From positions 1-51,200 of the forward strand of contig JAKPBN010000487.1 in the NCBI GenBank assembly GCA_029778945.1: 51,200 nt of DNA, given 5' to 3'. The DNA is from Spirochaetota bacterium. GTDB taxonomy: Bacteria; Spirochaetota; Spirochaetia; Treponematales; Rectinemataceae. Numbering within the stretch: position 1 is the stretch's first letter; every line of letters starts with the position of its first letter. Shown here piece by piece: positions 1 to 8,467 of this stretch. The notes beneath the pieces were generated by a model. That model worked only from the letters and a program-made list of their open reading frames with translations. It had not been told where the DNA came from and ran no database searches. Made by a program: the position numbers and the translations under genes.

Positions 1-1
1 A

Positions 2-1105
2 GAGATCCTCAAGGCCCTCTACCGAGGCGCCCGGATCCTTATCCTCGACGAGCCCACGGCCGTCCTCACCCCCCAGGAGACGGACGAGCTCTTCGTGGAG
101 CTCGCGACCCTGAGGAAGCAGGGCTATACCATCATCTTTATCAGCCACAAGCTCGGCGAGGTCTTCCGCCTCTGCGACCGGGTCTCGGTGATGCGGGACG
201 GGCGCATGGTCGCGAGCCACGACATCAAGGACGTGGACAGCCAGACCATCTCCAACGAGATGGTGGGCCGGGAGGTAAAGCTCGGGGTGGACAAGGCCAA
301 GGCCAGGCCCGGAAAGTCCCTCCTCGTCGCCCAGGACCTCTCCTTTGTCGATGACTTTAACCTCAAGATGGTCGACCGGGTGTCCTTCTCCCTCAGGGAA
401 AGGGAGATCCTGGGCGTCGTGGGCGTGGACGGCAATGGCCAGTCCGAGCTCATCTCCATCCTCACGGGCCTCGCCCGGACGTTGACGGGCTCGGTCAAGG
501 TCTGCGGGACCGAGGTGACTAACCAGGGCCCCGGGGCCGCGAGGGCCGCGGGCCTCGCCCATGTGGCCGAGGACCGCATGACCGTGGGCACGGCCCTGCC
601 GGCCTCGATCCAGGACAACCTCCTCGCGGACCGCTACACCAAGGCCAAGTTCACGGGCCCCCTAGGCTTCATGCACCCCGATGCCATGGCCGAGGAGGCC
701 CGGGACATCGTGGCCCGCTTTGACATCCGCTGCGCCTCGGCAGGCCAGAGCGTGGGCAGCCTCTCGGGGGGCAACATGCAGAAGGTGGTCGTAGGCCGGG
801 AGTTCACCGCCGATGCCCGGGTCCTCGTGGTGTCCCAGCCGACCCGGGGGGTCGACGTGGGGGCCATCGAGTTCCTCCATGCCCGCATTGTCGCGATGCG
901 CGACGAGGGCAAGGCCGTCCTCCTCGTCTCCTCGGACCTGACCGAGGTGATGTCCCTCTCGGACAGCCTCATCGTGATGAGCGGGGGCCGGATCGTGGCC
1001 TATTTCCCCGACGCCTCCGCGGTCTCCGACAAGGAGCTGGGCCTCTATATGCTCGGCCTCAAGAGCCAGGACGAAGAAGAGATAAGGAAGGTCTGCCATG
1101 ACTAG
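2..1105 (+). CDS. Nucleoside/sugar ABC transporter ATP-binding protein (5' truncated)
   Basis: The gene runs in from before the window; its frame is open from base 2, so about 367 C-terminal residues are visible. It is a tandem-NBD ATPase of the RbsA/YufO (BMP-family importer) type. The first NBD shows only its end: Walker B LILDEPTAVLTPQE and the H-loop FISHKL. The second NBD has a divergent Walker A (GVDGNGQSE), the signature LSGGNMQKVV and a Walker-B-like VLVVSQPTRGVDVGA, the usual asymmetric arrangement of this family. It overlaps the next permease gene by 8 bp. With two permeases, a deaminase and a nucleoside phosphorylase downstream, it probably powers purine nucleoside import like treponemal PnrC. 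A simple-sugar transporter is the alternative. The binding protein should lie upstream, outside the window. Confidence 0.93.
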   Translation, partial: EILKALYRGARILILDEPTAVLTPQETDELFVELATLRKQGYTIIFISHKLGEVFRLCDRVSVMRDGRMVASHDIKDVDSQTISNEMVGREVKLGVDKAKARPGKSLLVAQDLSFVDDFNLKMVDRVSFSLREREILGVVGVDGNGQSELISILTGLARTLTGSVKVCGTEVTNQGPGAARAAGLAHVAEDRMTVGTALPASIQDNLLADRYTKAKFTGPLGFMHPDAMAEEARDIVARFDIRCASAGQSVGSLSGGNMQKVVVGREFTADARVLVVSQPTRGVDVGAIEFLHARIVAMRDEGKAVLLVSSDLTEVMSLSDSLIVMSGGRIVAYFPDASAVSDKELGLYMLGLKSQDEEEIRKVCHD

Positions 1106-2255
1106 CGCCCGCCAGGGCGGCGAGCCTGGCCGGGCGAAGCCCGGCTTTTTCGCCTCCATCCGCCTGTTTTTCACGGACCGGGACAAGCTCGAGCCCGTCG
1201 TCATAACCCTCCTCGCCGGGGCCTTCGCGGTGATCGCGGGCATCATCCTCATCTTCCTCGTGAGCAAGCACCCCACGGAGTCGGTGAGGAATTTCCTCCT
1301 TGCGCCTTTCCTCAAGAAGTACAACCTCTGGTACCTCATGATCGCGATGGTGCCCATCACCTTCACGGGCCTCGCCCTCTGCATCATCTACCAGGCCAAA
1401 TACCTCTCCCTCATCGTGGACTCCTCCTTCTACATGGGGGCCGTGATAGCCACGGCCATAGGGATCTACCTTCCCCTGCCCAAGGGCCTCCACCCCGCGG
1501 TGGCCATGGTCGCGGCCGGCCTGGGCGGGGGCCTCATAGGCCTGCTTCCGGCCATCCTCAAGATGAAGTGGAGGGCCAACGAGCTTGTGTCCTCTCTTAT
1601 GTTCAACTATGTCTTCTATTTCCTTGGCTCCTTCATCATCCAGTATTTCCTGCGGGACCGGAACCAGTCCATCCTGGCCTCCCTGCCCTTCCAGAAGACC
1701 TTTTCCCTCACCAAGCTCGTGCCCAACACCCAGCTCCACACGGGCTTTATCATCGCCGGGGTGGCCGTCATCCTCGTCTCCCTCCTCATCTACCGGACCA
1801 AGTGGGGCTTCGCGATCCGCCTCTCCGGGGCCAACCCGAAATTCGCCACCTATGCCGGGCTTTCGGTGTCAGCCATCGCGATCTATTCCCACTTCATCTC
1901 GGGCTTTATCGGCGGGCTGGGCGGGGCCGTGGAGATGTCGGGCCTCTACCGGGCCTTCATCTGGCAGACCGATCCCTCCTATGGCTGGGACGGGGTCATC
2001 GTGGCCATGCTGGCCCGGAAGAACCCCAAATTCGTGCCTTTCTCGGCCCTCTTCCTCGCCTACCTCCGGGTCGGCGCCGACTACATGTCCCGGCGGGGCG
2101 ACGTGGCCTTTGAGTTCATCACCCTCCTCCAGGGCATGATCATCCTCATCCTGGCCTCGGACAAGCTCGTGAGCGCCTTCAAGGCCCGCCGGCTCAGGGG
2201 CGAGGCCCTCAAGGCCGAGGCTGCGGCCCTCAAGGCGGCGGAGGTCCTCGAATGA
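1098..2255 (+). CDS. BMP-family ABC transporter permease 1 (nucleoside/sugar)
   Basis: A 385-residue inner-membrane permease of the YufP/PnrD (BPD_transp_2) type. After a short basic cytoplasmic N-terminus it has about nine hydrophobic segments, beginning near residue 31 (VVITLLAGAFAVIAGIILIF). The family features KWRANELVSSLMFNYV and SGANPKFATYAGLSV are present, followed by a Gly-rich SGFIGGLGGAVEMSG stretch. The start ATG lies inside the end of the ATPase gene (8 bp overlap), and its stop overlaps the next start by ATGA, so translation is coupled. The C-terminal tail is rich in Ala, Lys and Glu and is probably cytoplasmic. Length is normal for the family. Confidence 0.93.
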   Translation: MTSARQGGEPGRAKPGFFASIRLFFTDRDKLEPVVITLLAGAFAVIAGIILIFLVSKHPTESVRNFLLAPFLKKYNLWYLMIAMVPITFTGLALCIIYQAKYLSLIVDSSFYMGAVIATAIGIYLPLPKGLHPAVAMVAAGLGGGLIGLLPAILKMKWRANELVSSLMFNYVFYFLGSFIIQYFLRDRNQSILASLPFQKTFSLTKLVPNTQLHTGFIIAGVAVILVSLLIYRTKWGFAIRLSGANPKFATYAGLSVSAIAIYSHFISGFIGGLGGAVEMSGLYRAFIWQTDPSYGWDGVIVAMLARKNPKFVPFSALFLAYLRVGADYMSRRGDVAFEFITLLQGMIILILASDKLVSAFKARRLRGEALKAEAAALKAAEVLE

Positions 2256-3235
2256 TCGACTTCCTCGTCACCGTCTTTGGCTCCTCCAACTACTGGTACA
2301 TCGTCCTCCGCTCCACGGCCCCCATCCTCCTCGTGACCCTGGGGGCGGTGATCAGCGAGCAATCCGGGATCAGCAACATGGCCCTCGAGGGGGCCATGCT
2401 CTGGGCGGCCCTCACCGGCGTGATCGTGAGCGCCGCCACGGGGAGTGTCTGGATCGGCCTTGGGGCGGGGATCTGCGCCTCGGTCCTCGTGTGCCTCATC
2501 CTCTGGTTCTTTGCCCTGAAGCTCCAGGCGAACGCCGTCCTCTGCGGCGTGGCCCTCAACCTCGTGGCCCATGGCGGGACGGTCTTTGTGCTCTTTTCCC
2601 TGACCGGGGACAAGGGCATCTCCTCGAGCCTCGCGAGCAAGACCCTGCCCTTCTTCCACATCCCTGGCGTCGAGTCCATCCCCTGGCTAGGCAAGGTCCT
2701 CTCGAACCAGAACCTTGTGGTCTATCTCTCCCTGGTCGCCGTCGTGGTCCTCCACCTCATCCTCAACAAGTACCCCATCGGGCGGAGGATCAAGGCCACT
2801 GGCGCCAATGTCGAGGCCGCCCGCTCGGCGGGCATCAACCCCGACCGGATCAAGCTCTTTGCCCTCGTGGTCTCGGGCATCCTCGCGGGCCTCGCGGGCT
2901 GCTTCCTCTCCATGGGCTACACCTCGAACTTCACCTCGGGCATCGCGGCCGGCCGGGGCTATGTGGCCAACGCGGCCCAGGTTGTGGCCGGGGGCACGGC
3001 GGTGGGGGCGATCTTCGCCTCCCTGATCTTTGGCCTCACGGATGCTTTGGCGACCTTCCTCCAGAACGTGGGCATGCCCCCGGAGCTCATCCAGGCCCTG
3101 CCCTACGCGGTGACTATCCTGGGCTTTATCGTCGTGACCCTCTCCAGGGACAGGCGGGAGGCCGCCCGCAAGCGGGCCCTCTTCGCCGGGCGCGAAGGCG
3201 CGGCGGCCACGAAGCCCGGGGAGGCCGGGGCGTGA
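2252..3235 (+). CDS. BMP-family ABC transporter permease 2 (nucleoside/sugar)
   Basis: A 327-residue partner permease of the YufQ/PnrE type, polytopic throughout. The family motif ITLGAVISEQSGISNMALEG appears here as VTLGAVISEQSGISNMALEG near residue 31, and SAGINPDRIKLFALVVSG near residue 190. These permeases form a heterodimer with the preceding gene product. The start overlaps the upstream stop by ATGA, and the end overlaps the downstream GTG start by four bases. The pairing of two related but unequal permeases with one double ATPase is the standard architecture for nucleoside importers of this family. Confidence 0.93.
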   Translation: MIDFLVTVFGSSNYWYIVLRSTAPILLVTLGAVISEQSGISNMALEGAMLWAALTGVIVSAATGSVWIGLGAGICASVLVCLILWFFALKLQANAVLCGVALNLVAHGGTVFVLFSLTGDKGISSSLASKTLPFFHIPGVESIPWLGKVLSNQNLVVYLSLVAVVVLHLILNKYPIGRRIKATGANVEAARSAGINPDRIKLFALVVSGILAGLAGCFLSMGYTSNFTSGIAAGRGYVANAAQVVAGGTAVGAIFASLIFGLTDALATFLQNVGMPPELIQALPYAVTILGFIVVTLSRDRREAARKRALFAGREGAAATKPGEAGA

Positions 3236-4560
3236 AGGCCGAGCTCCTCGTCGAGGGGGCGACTATCCTCACGATGGACGGCCAGTGGCGGGCCTTCGAT
3301 CCCGGCTGGCTAGCCGTCAAGGATGGCGCGATAGCCGGCCTGGGGCCCATGCCCGCGCCGGGGGGGCTCGAGGCCGGAGAGGTCGTGGATGGGCGGGGGA
3401 TGCTCTGCCTCCCGGGCTTTGTGAACACCCATACCCATGTGGCCATGGCCGCCTTCCGGGGGGCTGGGGAGGACAGGGCGGACCGCCTGGTCCGTTTCCT
3501 CTTTCCCATGGAAAAGGCCTTGGTCACCCGGGACCTGGTCCGGGAGGCCTCCCGCTTCTGCCTGGCCGAGATGGCCCGGTCGGGCACCACGACCTTCGCG
3601 GACATGTACTATTTCGAGGACGAGGTGGCCCGGGCCGCCGACGAGGCCGGAATGCGAGCCGTCCTGGGAGAGACCATCGTCGACTTCCCCAGTCCGGACG
3701 CCCCCGAGGCCCATGGGGGCCTGGCCTACGCCGAGGGCTTTATAGCCCAGTGGCAGGGCCACGAGCGCATAACTCCTTGCTTTGCCCCCCACGCCACCTA
3801 CACCGTCGACCCCGACGTTCTTGTGGCCATCCATGGCCGGGCCGAGGCCCTGGGCCTGCCCGTCCTCATCCACCTGGCGGAGACGGAAAAGGAGGCGGCC
3901 CGCTTCAAGGTCAGCCATGGCTCGGCGGTGCGCTACCTGGACTCCCTGGGCCTCCTCGACCCAAGGCTGGTGGCGGCCCACGTGGTCTATGTGGACGCCG
4001 AGGACATCGCCCTCCTCGCCCGGCGCGGCGTGGCCGTGGCCCACTGCCCGGCCTCGAACGCCAAGTCCGGCAGGCCCATTGCCCCGGCCTATAGGATGAG
4101 GGAGGCCGGGATACGGCTGGGCCTCGCGACCGACGGCCCAGTCTCGGGGAATGGCATGGACATGGAGGGGATCCTCGGCCTCTATCCCAAGCTCCAGAAG
4201 GTCCTCGAGGGCCGGCGGGAGGTCCTGTCCTCCCGGGAGGCCCTGAGGGCCGCCACCCTGGGCGGGGCCGAGGCCCTGGGCCTGGCCGAGAAGACGGGCT
4301 CCCTTGAGCCGGGCAAGCGGGCGGACTTCCTTCTGGCGGACGCCACGGACTTTAACATGCAGCCCGTCTACGATTGGTACGCCACGGCGGTCTATGCCAT
4401 GAGGCCGCATAACGTGCGCCAGGTCTATGTGGACGGCCGCGCGATCGTCAGGGACGGTCGGATGACAACAATAGACGAGGCCCAGGCCCTGGCCGGGATG
4501 GCCGGGATCGCCGACCGCTGCCGGGACCAGATTGCCCGGCTTATGAGGGAGATACAATGA
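3232..4560 (+). CDS. Amidohydrolase, adenosine/MTA/SAH deaminase type
   Basis: A 442-residue metal-dependent TIM-barrel hydrolase of the TRZ/ATZ-MtaD group, which deaminates adenine-type nucleosides (5'-methylthioadenosine, S-adenosylhomocysteine, adenosine) or hydrolyses triazines. Metal ligands are visible: HTH in FVNTHTHVAMAAF near residue 66, His in FAPHATYTV, His in LIHLAETEKEA and Asp in LATDGPVSGNG. The C-terminal PGKRADFLLAD closes the composite beta domain. The start is the GTG that overlaps the permease stop (GTGA). An upstream in-frame extension would lie wholly inside the permease gene and is rejected. Next to a nucleoside transporter and a phosphorylase, deamination of an imported adenine nucleoside is the likely role. 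Exact substrate is not determinable. Confidence 0.88.
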   Translation: MKAELLVEGATILTMDGQWRAFDPGWLAVKDGAIAGLGPMPAPGGLEAGEVVDGRGMLCLPGFVNTHTHVAMAAFRGAGEDRADRLVRFLFPMEKALVTRDLVREASRFCLAEMARSGTTTFADMYYFEDEVARAADEAGMRAVLGETIVDFPSPDAPEAHGGLAYAEGFIAQWQGHERITPCFAPHATYTVDPDVLVAIHGRAEALGLPVLIHLAETEKEAARFKVSHGSAVRYLDSLGLLDPRLVAAHVVYVDAEDIALLARRGVAVAHCPASNAKSGRPIAPAYRMREAGIRLGLATDGPVSGNGMDMEGILGLYPKLQKVLEGRREVLSSREALRAATLGGAEALGLAEKTGSLEPGKRADFLLADATDFNMQPVYDWYATAVYAMRPHNVRQVYVDGRAIVRDGRMTTIDEAQALAGMAGIADRCRDQIARLMREIQ

Positions 4561-5300
4561 GCCAGATCGACCCCGTGATGGACCTGCCCGAGGGCACCCC
4601 CCACATCAAGCCCGAGGCGCCCATCGCGCCCTCCGTCCTCATGCCCGGGGACCCTTTGAGGGCCCAGTACATAGCCGAGCGCTTCCTTGACTCGCCTAGG
4701 CGCTTCAACAGCGTCCGGGGCATGCTGGGCTTTACCGGGACCCATAAGGGCAGGCCCGTCTCCGTGATGGGCTCGGGCATGGGCATCCCCTCCATGGGCA
4801 TCTATTCCTGGGAGCTCTATTCCTATTTCGGGGTCGAGTCCATCATCAGGGTGGGAACCTGCGCCGCCTATCGCGATGACATAGAGCTGGCGGACATCGT
4901 GATCGCCCAGGCCTCGTCGACGACCTCGTCCTGGGCCGAGCAGTACCAGCTCGGGGGGACCTTCTCCGCCATACCCGACTACGGTCTTCTCGAGGCCGCC
5001 GTGGGGGCGGCCCGGAGCCAGGGCAGGCGCTTTGTGGTGGGCAACACCCTCTGCATGGACGTCTTCTCCAAGTACAACCGGATCCCCAAGGTCTGGCGGC
5101 CCTGGACGGCCATGGGCATCGTGGCCACGGACATGGAGGCCTATGCCCTCTACTGCAATGCCGCCTGCCTCGGGAAAAGGGCCCTGGCCATGTTCTCCGT
5201 ATCCGACCACCGGGAGAAGGACCTCCACCTGTCCACGGAGGATAGGGAGCGGGCCTTGGACGGGATGATCGAGGTTGCCCTGGCGGCCCTGGAAAAATAG
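4557..5300 (+). CDS. deoD: Purine nucleoside phosphorylase, DeoD-like
   Basis: A 247-residue cytoplasmic phosphorylase of the hexameric PNP/UdP family. The N-terminal TPHIKPEAPIAPSVLMPGDP and the following RAQYIAERFLD are the DeoD signature. The central IIRVGTCAAYRDDIELADIV holds the phosphate-binding region, TDMEAYALY corresponds to the MEA ribose-binding motif, and VSDHREKD carries the catalytic Asp position. Uridine phosphorylase is the main alternative, but the N-terminus favours DeoD. It overlaps the deaminase stop by ATGA and is the last gene of the operon, which suggests import, deamination and phosphorolysis of purine nucleosides to base plus ribose-1-phosphate. Confidence 0.88.
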   Translation: MSQIDPVMDLPEGTPHIKPEAPIAPSVLMPGDPLRAQYIAERFLDSPRRFNSVRGMLGFTGTHKGRPVSVMGSGMGIPSMGIYSWELYSYFGVESIIRVGTCAAYRDDIELADIVIAQASSTTSSWAEQYQLGGTFSAIPDYGLLEAAVGAARSQGRRFVVGNTLCMDVFSKYNRIPKVWRPWTAMGIVATDMEAYALYCNAACLGKRALAMFSVSDHREKDLHLSTEDRERALDGMIEVALAALEK

Positions 5301-5308
5301 GAAAATTT

Positions 5309-5362
5309 ACCACGGAGCCGGAGGCCTAGCGAAGCCGAAGGCGTAGCGTTAGACACAGAGGA
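5309..5362 (+). repeat. Single-arm copy of interspersed CACAGAG element (copy A)
   Basis: Just after the DeoD stop lies a CCACGGAGCCGGAGGC start, an AGCGAAGCCGAAGGCG core and an AGACACAGAG end. The 38 bases at 5323-5360 match 49993-50030 at all but two positions. Unlike the other three copies, no CTCTGTG right arm follows before the convergent gene at 5390, so this is a half element or remnant. It may double as a 3'-end structure for the nucleoside operon. Confidence 0.75.
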
Positions 5363-5389
5363 TAGATGGGAATGCGCCTGTCGGGGCTA

Positions 5390-5962
5390 TCAGTCTGTAT
5401 CGCCCGATTGTTCGGCGTTTTCCGGGGACTTCGACCTCAGGGCCTCGATGATCCGCCTCTGGATCTCCGTCTCGCCTTCCCAGACCTTGGGCAGGATGAT
5501 GGCCGAGGCCTCATCGGTAAATAGGAAGTAGTTCCTTGGCGACTCGAGGATGAGGGAGATGTCGCCTATCGCGATTTTCCTTGTCCCCGACTCCTCCTTG
5601 TAGAAGAGTTCCTCCCCATGGAGCCTGAGCCGCTTGGCCCCGATGGCCCGGTCGGACTTGGCCGCCTTGATGATCTTCCGGGAGGCCCGGCTTACCCTCC
5701 ATTCATAGAGCTTGCCTACCCCCAGGATATGGACGATGGCGAGCAGGAGGATCCCCCCCAGGACCAGGATCCTCGCGAGGCCGGCTAGGGCGGGGTAGAG
5801 GATGAGGAGGAGGAAGACGTAGAGGCTGGCCATGGAGAGCCTCGTCCTCTTGATGTTCCTGGCCACCTCGGGGGAGTGGCGGTTGAAGGCGGTCTGGGAG
5901 TCGAGGTAGTCCTCCCAGGTGATGGCATAGGAGAGGGAGAGGTCCAGGCTTGGCTTGTCCAT
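5390..5962 (-). CDS. YcxB-like membrane protein
   Basis: A 190-residue protein of unknown function resembling the YcxB family. It has a short cytoplasmic N-terminus (LSYAITWEDYLDSQTAFNR), two adjacent membrane segments at roughly residues 45-85 rich in Leu, Ile and Ala, then a soluble C-terminal domain (HGEELFYKEESGTRKIAIG, then NYFLFTDEASAIILPK). The start chosen is the ATG one base after the stop of the upstream M20 gene (TAG-C-ATG). This implies translational coupling, and a longer in-frame start would overlap that gene by over 60 bases. Function unknown. Confidence 0.72.
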   Translation of the reverse strand: MDKPSLDLSLSYAITWEDYLDSQTAFNRHSPEVARNIKRTRLSMASLYVFLLLILYPALAGLARILVLGGILLLAIVHILGVGKLYEWRVSRASRKIIKAAKSDRAIGAKRLRLHGEELFYKEESGTRKIAIGDISLILESPRNYFLFTDEASAIILPKVWEGETEIQRRIIEALRSKSPENAEQSGDTD

Positions 5963-5963
5963 G

Positions 5964-7337
5964 CTAGAGGTCCATCGTCGAGCGCCAGGGAGTCCGTGTC
6001 GCCCGGTGCTCGGCCTGGGCGGCCCCAAGGAGCCTAGGCTCGGTGAGGAGCCTGTAGCCCGTCGCCGCGAGGACGGCCGCCGCCCAGCGGGCCTGGCGGC
6101 GGGCCCAGGTGGAGCCCGAGGCCGAGCAGGACTGCCAGGTATGGGCGCCGACGCCCAGGGGCCAGGTGGCCGCGTTCATCTGCCCCGTGGGCACGATATA
6201 CGACACATCCCCCACGTCCAGGGAGCCCCCGATCCGGTAGCCCCGGCCAAAATCGCCTATCTCGCCGTGGATTGCCTTGGAGAGGAGGGCCGTGGGGGCT
6301 CCGATCATCGTGAGGGTCGCCTCCCGGTCCTTGCGGCCCACCGTGGCGGCCAGGGCCTTGGCAAAGGTCTTTTCCTCGGCCGCCGGCCGGGGCAGGGGGA
6401 TCTGGCCCATCGTCTCGTGGATGGCTCCATGGATGGCCTCGTTGGGGATAAAGTCGCATTTCCCGTGGGTGATCTCCCAGGAGGCCTTGGTGCCCGTCAT
6501 CGTAGCCGCGCCCTTGGCGCAGTCGAGGACGCGCTTGAGGGCCGCCCTCACGCCCTCGGCCCGGGGGGCCCGGACGTAGAGGGAGACCGCGGCGGCCTCG
6601 GGGACGATGTTGGGCCGCCGGCCCCCGTCGGTGATGACATAGTGGAGGAGGGTGCCCGGCTCCACATGCTCCCGGAGGAACTCGATCCCGAGGTTCATGA
6701 GCTGGGCGGCGTCCAGGGCCGAGCGGCCGGCCTGGGGAGCCATGGCCGCGTGGCTTGCCCTGCCGGCAAAGCGGACCACCAGGGCCACATTCGCCGAGGT
6801 CCGGTAGTGGTGGGGGGTGTTGACGTCCGCGGGGTGCCAGGAGAGGCTCGCGTCGAGGTCATCGAAGCGGCCGGCCCTGACGAGGGGTATCCGCCCTAGG
6901 GCCTCCTCCGCCGGGCAGCCGTAGTACCTGACCCGGCCGGGCTGGCCCGAGAGCTCGAGGGCCTCGGCCAGGGCCAGGGCGGCCGCGAGGGAGCCCACCC
7001 CCAGGAGGTTGTGGCCGCAGGCGTGGCCGGGCCCGCCCTCGACGAGGGCCTGGCGGCTGGTCGAGCAGGCCTGGGACATGCCCGGGAGGGCGTCGTACTC
7101 ACCCATGATGCCCAGGATCGGCCCGCCCGAGCCCTTTTCGGCCATAAAGGAGTGGGCCATCTCCGGGCAGTCGGTGACCCGGAAGGCCCGGCTTGCCAGG
7201 AGGTCCCGGTGGAGGGCCGAGGACCGCGCCTCCTGGAAGGCCGGCTCGGGGTGGTCCCAGATGTCCAGGGCCAGGGCGTCATATTCGGCGGCCCGGGCTT
7301 CCACCAGGGCCGCTATGCGGATACTGTCCATGCTCAT
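5964..7337 (-). CDS. M20 family amidohydrolase, AbgB-like
   Basis: A 457-residue zinc-dependent amidohydrolase like p-aminobenzoyl-glutamate hydrolase subunit B (AbgB). Metal-site motifs are GHACGHNLLG near residue 105, CPAEEALG near 143, SLSWHPADVN, and a C-terminal GAHTWQS. The lid-domain dimer region begins at FAGRASHAAMAPQAGRSAL. The family hydrolyses aryl- or acyl-amino-acid amides. Both AbgA and AbgB are usual in E. coli, but only one subunit is seen here, as in many bacteria with a homodimeric enzyme. There is no signal peptide. It is co-transcribed with the YcxB-like gene and divergent from the DHOD-like gene. Two possible ATGs (MSMD) lie at the start, and no strong ribosome binding site is visible. 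Confidence 0.85.
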   Translation of the reverse strand: MSMDSIRIAALVEARAAEYDALALDIWDHPEPAFQEARSSALHRDLLASRAFRVTDCPEMAHSFMAEKGSGGPILGIMGEYDALPGMSQACSTSRQALVEGGPGHACGHNLLGVGSLAAALALAEALELSGQPGRVRYYGCPAEEALGRIPLVRAGRFDDLDASLSWHPADVNTPHHYRTSANVALVVRFAGRASHAAMAPQAGRSALDAAQLMNLGIEFLREHVEPGTLLHYVITDGGRRPNIVPEAAAVSLYVRAPRAEGVRAALKRVLDCAKGAATMTGTKASWEITHGKCDFIPNEAIHGAIHETMGQIPLPRPAAEEKTFAKALAATVGRKDREATLTMIGAPTALLSKAIHGEIGDFGRGYRIGGSLDVGDVSYIVPTGQMNAATWPLGVGAHTWQSCSASGSTWARRQARWAAAVLAATGYRLLTEPRLLGAAQAEHRATRTPWRSTMDL

Positions 7338-7421
7338 GGCCCAGGATTATGCCCCGCCGGAGGGGGAGGCGCAAGCGATGCGACCTTGCCGGCGGAGAAA
7401 CGAGGCATTACATTGGAAAAA

Positions 7422-7444
7422 GGCCGGGCTGTCCAGGCCCGGCC
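7422..7444 (+). promoter_or_regulatory. Leader hairpin before DHOD-like gene
   Basis: GGCCGGGC and GCCCGGCC pair as an 8-bp perfect stem around a 7-base loop, ending only six bases before the AAGGAG ribosome binding site. It may influence translation or be a transcription pause. No T-run follows, so it is not a plain terminator. Confidence 0.3.
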
Positions 7445-7460
7445 GCAACAAGGAGAGTAC

Positions 7461-8435
7461 ATGGCAGAGCTCGGCTGTAGTTATCTAGGCATCGAACTGC
7501 GGAACCCCATCGTCGTGGCGGCCTCAGGGCTCACAGGAAGCGTGGAGGGCGTCAAGAAGGCGGCCGCGGCCGGAGCCGGGGCGGTTGTCCTCAAGTCCCT
7601 CTTTGAGGAGCAGCTCCGAGCCGAGATTTCCTCCGCCGAGTCCCTCCTCGACTCCCATCCCGAGGCCGAGGCCTTTTTCGAAAGAGCGGGGATGGAGGAA
7701 GGAGCGCGGGCCTATCTCGACCTCGTGAAGGGCTCGGTGGGCCAGGGCGTCCCCGTGATAGCCTCGGTCAACTGCGTGGGCTCCTCCCGCTGGGCCGAAT
7801 TCGCCGCGCGCATCGAGGAGGCCGGAGCCCAGGCCCTGGAGCTCAACATGGCCTTCCTCCCGGCCAATCCCGGGGAGACCGGGGCTTCCGTCGAGGCCCG
7901 CCTCCTCGAGGCCTTTGCCGAGGTCAGGGCGGCGACCAAGCTTCCCCTCTCGGTCAAGCTGGGCCAGTCCTATGCCAGCCTTCCCAACCTTGGGGCCGAG
8001 CTGTCCCGCCTGGGCGCCCAGGGCCTCGTCCTCTTTAACCGCTTCTATCGCTTTGACGTCGACCTCCAGGCCCTGGCCATAAAGGCCGGGCCCGTCCGCT
8101 CGGGTCCCGAGGACTACCATGAGACCCTGCGCTGGATAGCCCTCCTCTCGGGCCGCTTCCCCCTCGACCTGGCCGCGGCCACGGGGGTCCACGATGGAGA
8201 AACCGCCCTCAAGCTCATCGCGGCCGGGGCCGGGGCCGTCCAGGTCTGCTCGGTGATCTACCGGCGTGGATTTGGGGTGATCGGCGAGATGTGCCGGGCC
8301 ATGGATGAGTGGCTGGGCTCCAAGGGCATCCCCTCGGTGCGGGCCCTCAAGGGCCGGGTGTCCCAGGCCTCGGCGGCCGACCCCGCGGCCTACGCCCGGC
8401 TCCAGTATATCCAGGCCCTGACGGGGATCTCCTAA
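7461..8435 (+). CDS. Dihydroorotate dehydrogenase-like flavoprotein
   Basis: A 324-residue TIM-barrel protein of the PyrD/DHOD superfamily (dihydroorotate dehydrogenase-like subgroup). It opens with LGIELRNPIVVAASGLTGSV, and GAVVLKSLFEEQL supplies the FMN-contacting Lys. The C-terminal FMN phosphate site is ATGVHDGETALKLIAAGAGAV. At the position where true DHODs have N-x-(C/S)-P-N it reads ELNMAFLPANPG, without a catalytic Cys or Ser, so pyrimidine synthesis is doubtful. The start is the ATG preceded by AAGGAGAG; a longer frame upstream overlaps the divergent M20 gene and is rejected. No pyr genes are nearby. An FMN oxidoreductase of unknown substrate is the safest call. Confidence 0.8.
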   Translation: MAELGCSYLGIELRNPIVVAASGLTGSVEGVKKAAAAGAGAVVLKSLFEEQLRAEISSAESLLDSHPEAEAFFERAGMEEGARAYLDLVKGSVGQGVPVIASVNCVGSSRWAEFAARIEEAGAQALELNMAFLPANPGETGASVEARLLEAFAEVRAATKLPLSVKLGQSYASLPNLGAELSRLGAQGLVLFNRFYRFDVDLQALAIKAGPVRSGPEDYHETLRWIALLSGRFPLDLAAATGVHDGETALKLIAAGAGAVQVCSVIYRRGFGVIGEMCRAMDEWLGSKGIPSVRALKGRVSQASAADPAAYARLQYIQALTGIS

Positions 8436-8467
8436 GCCCCAGGAGAAGGAGGCCGGCGGGGCCTGCC

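Noticed and set aside
3310-4557. Minus-strand frame of about 415 codons opposite the amidohydrolase
   Set aside because: The plus-strand protein has intact metal motifs and operon overlaps; the antisense frame is low-complexity.
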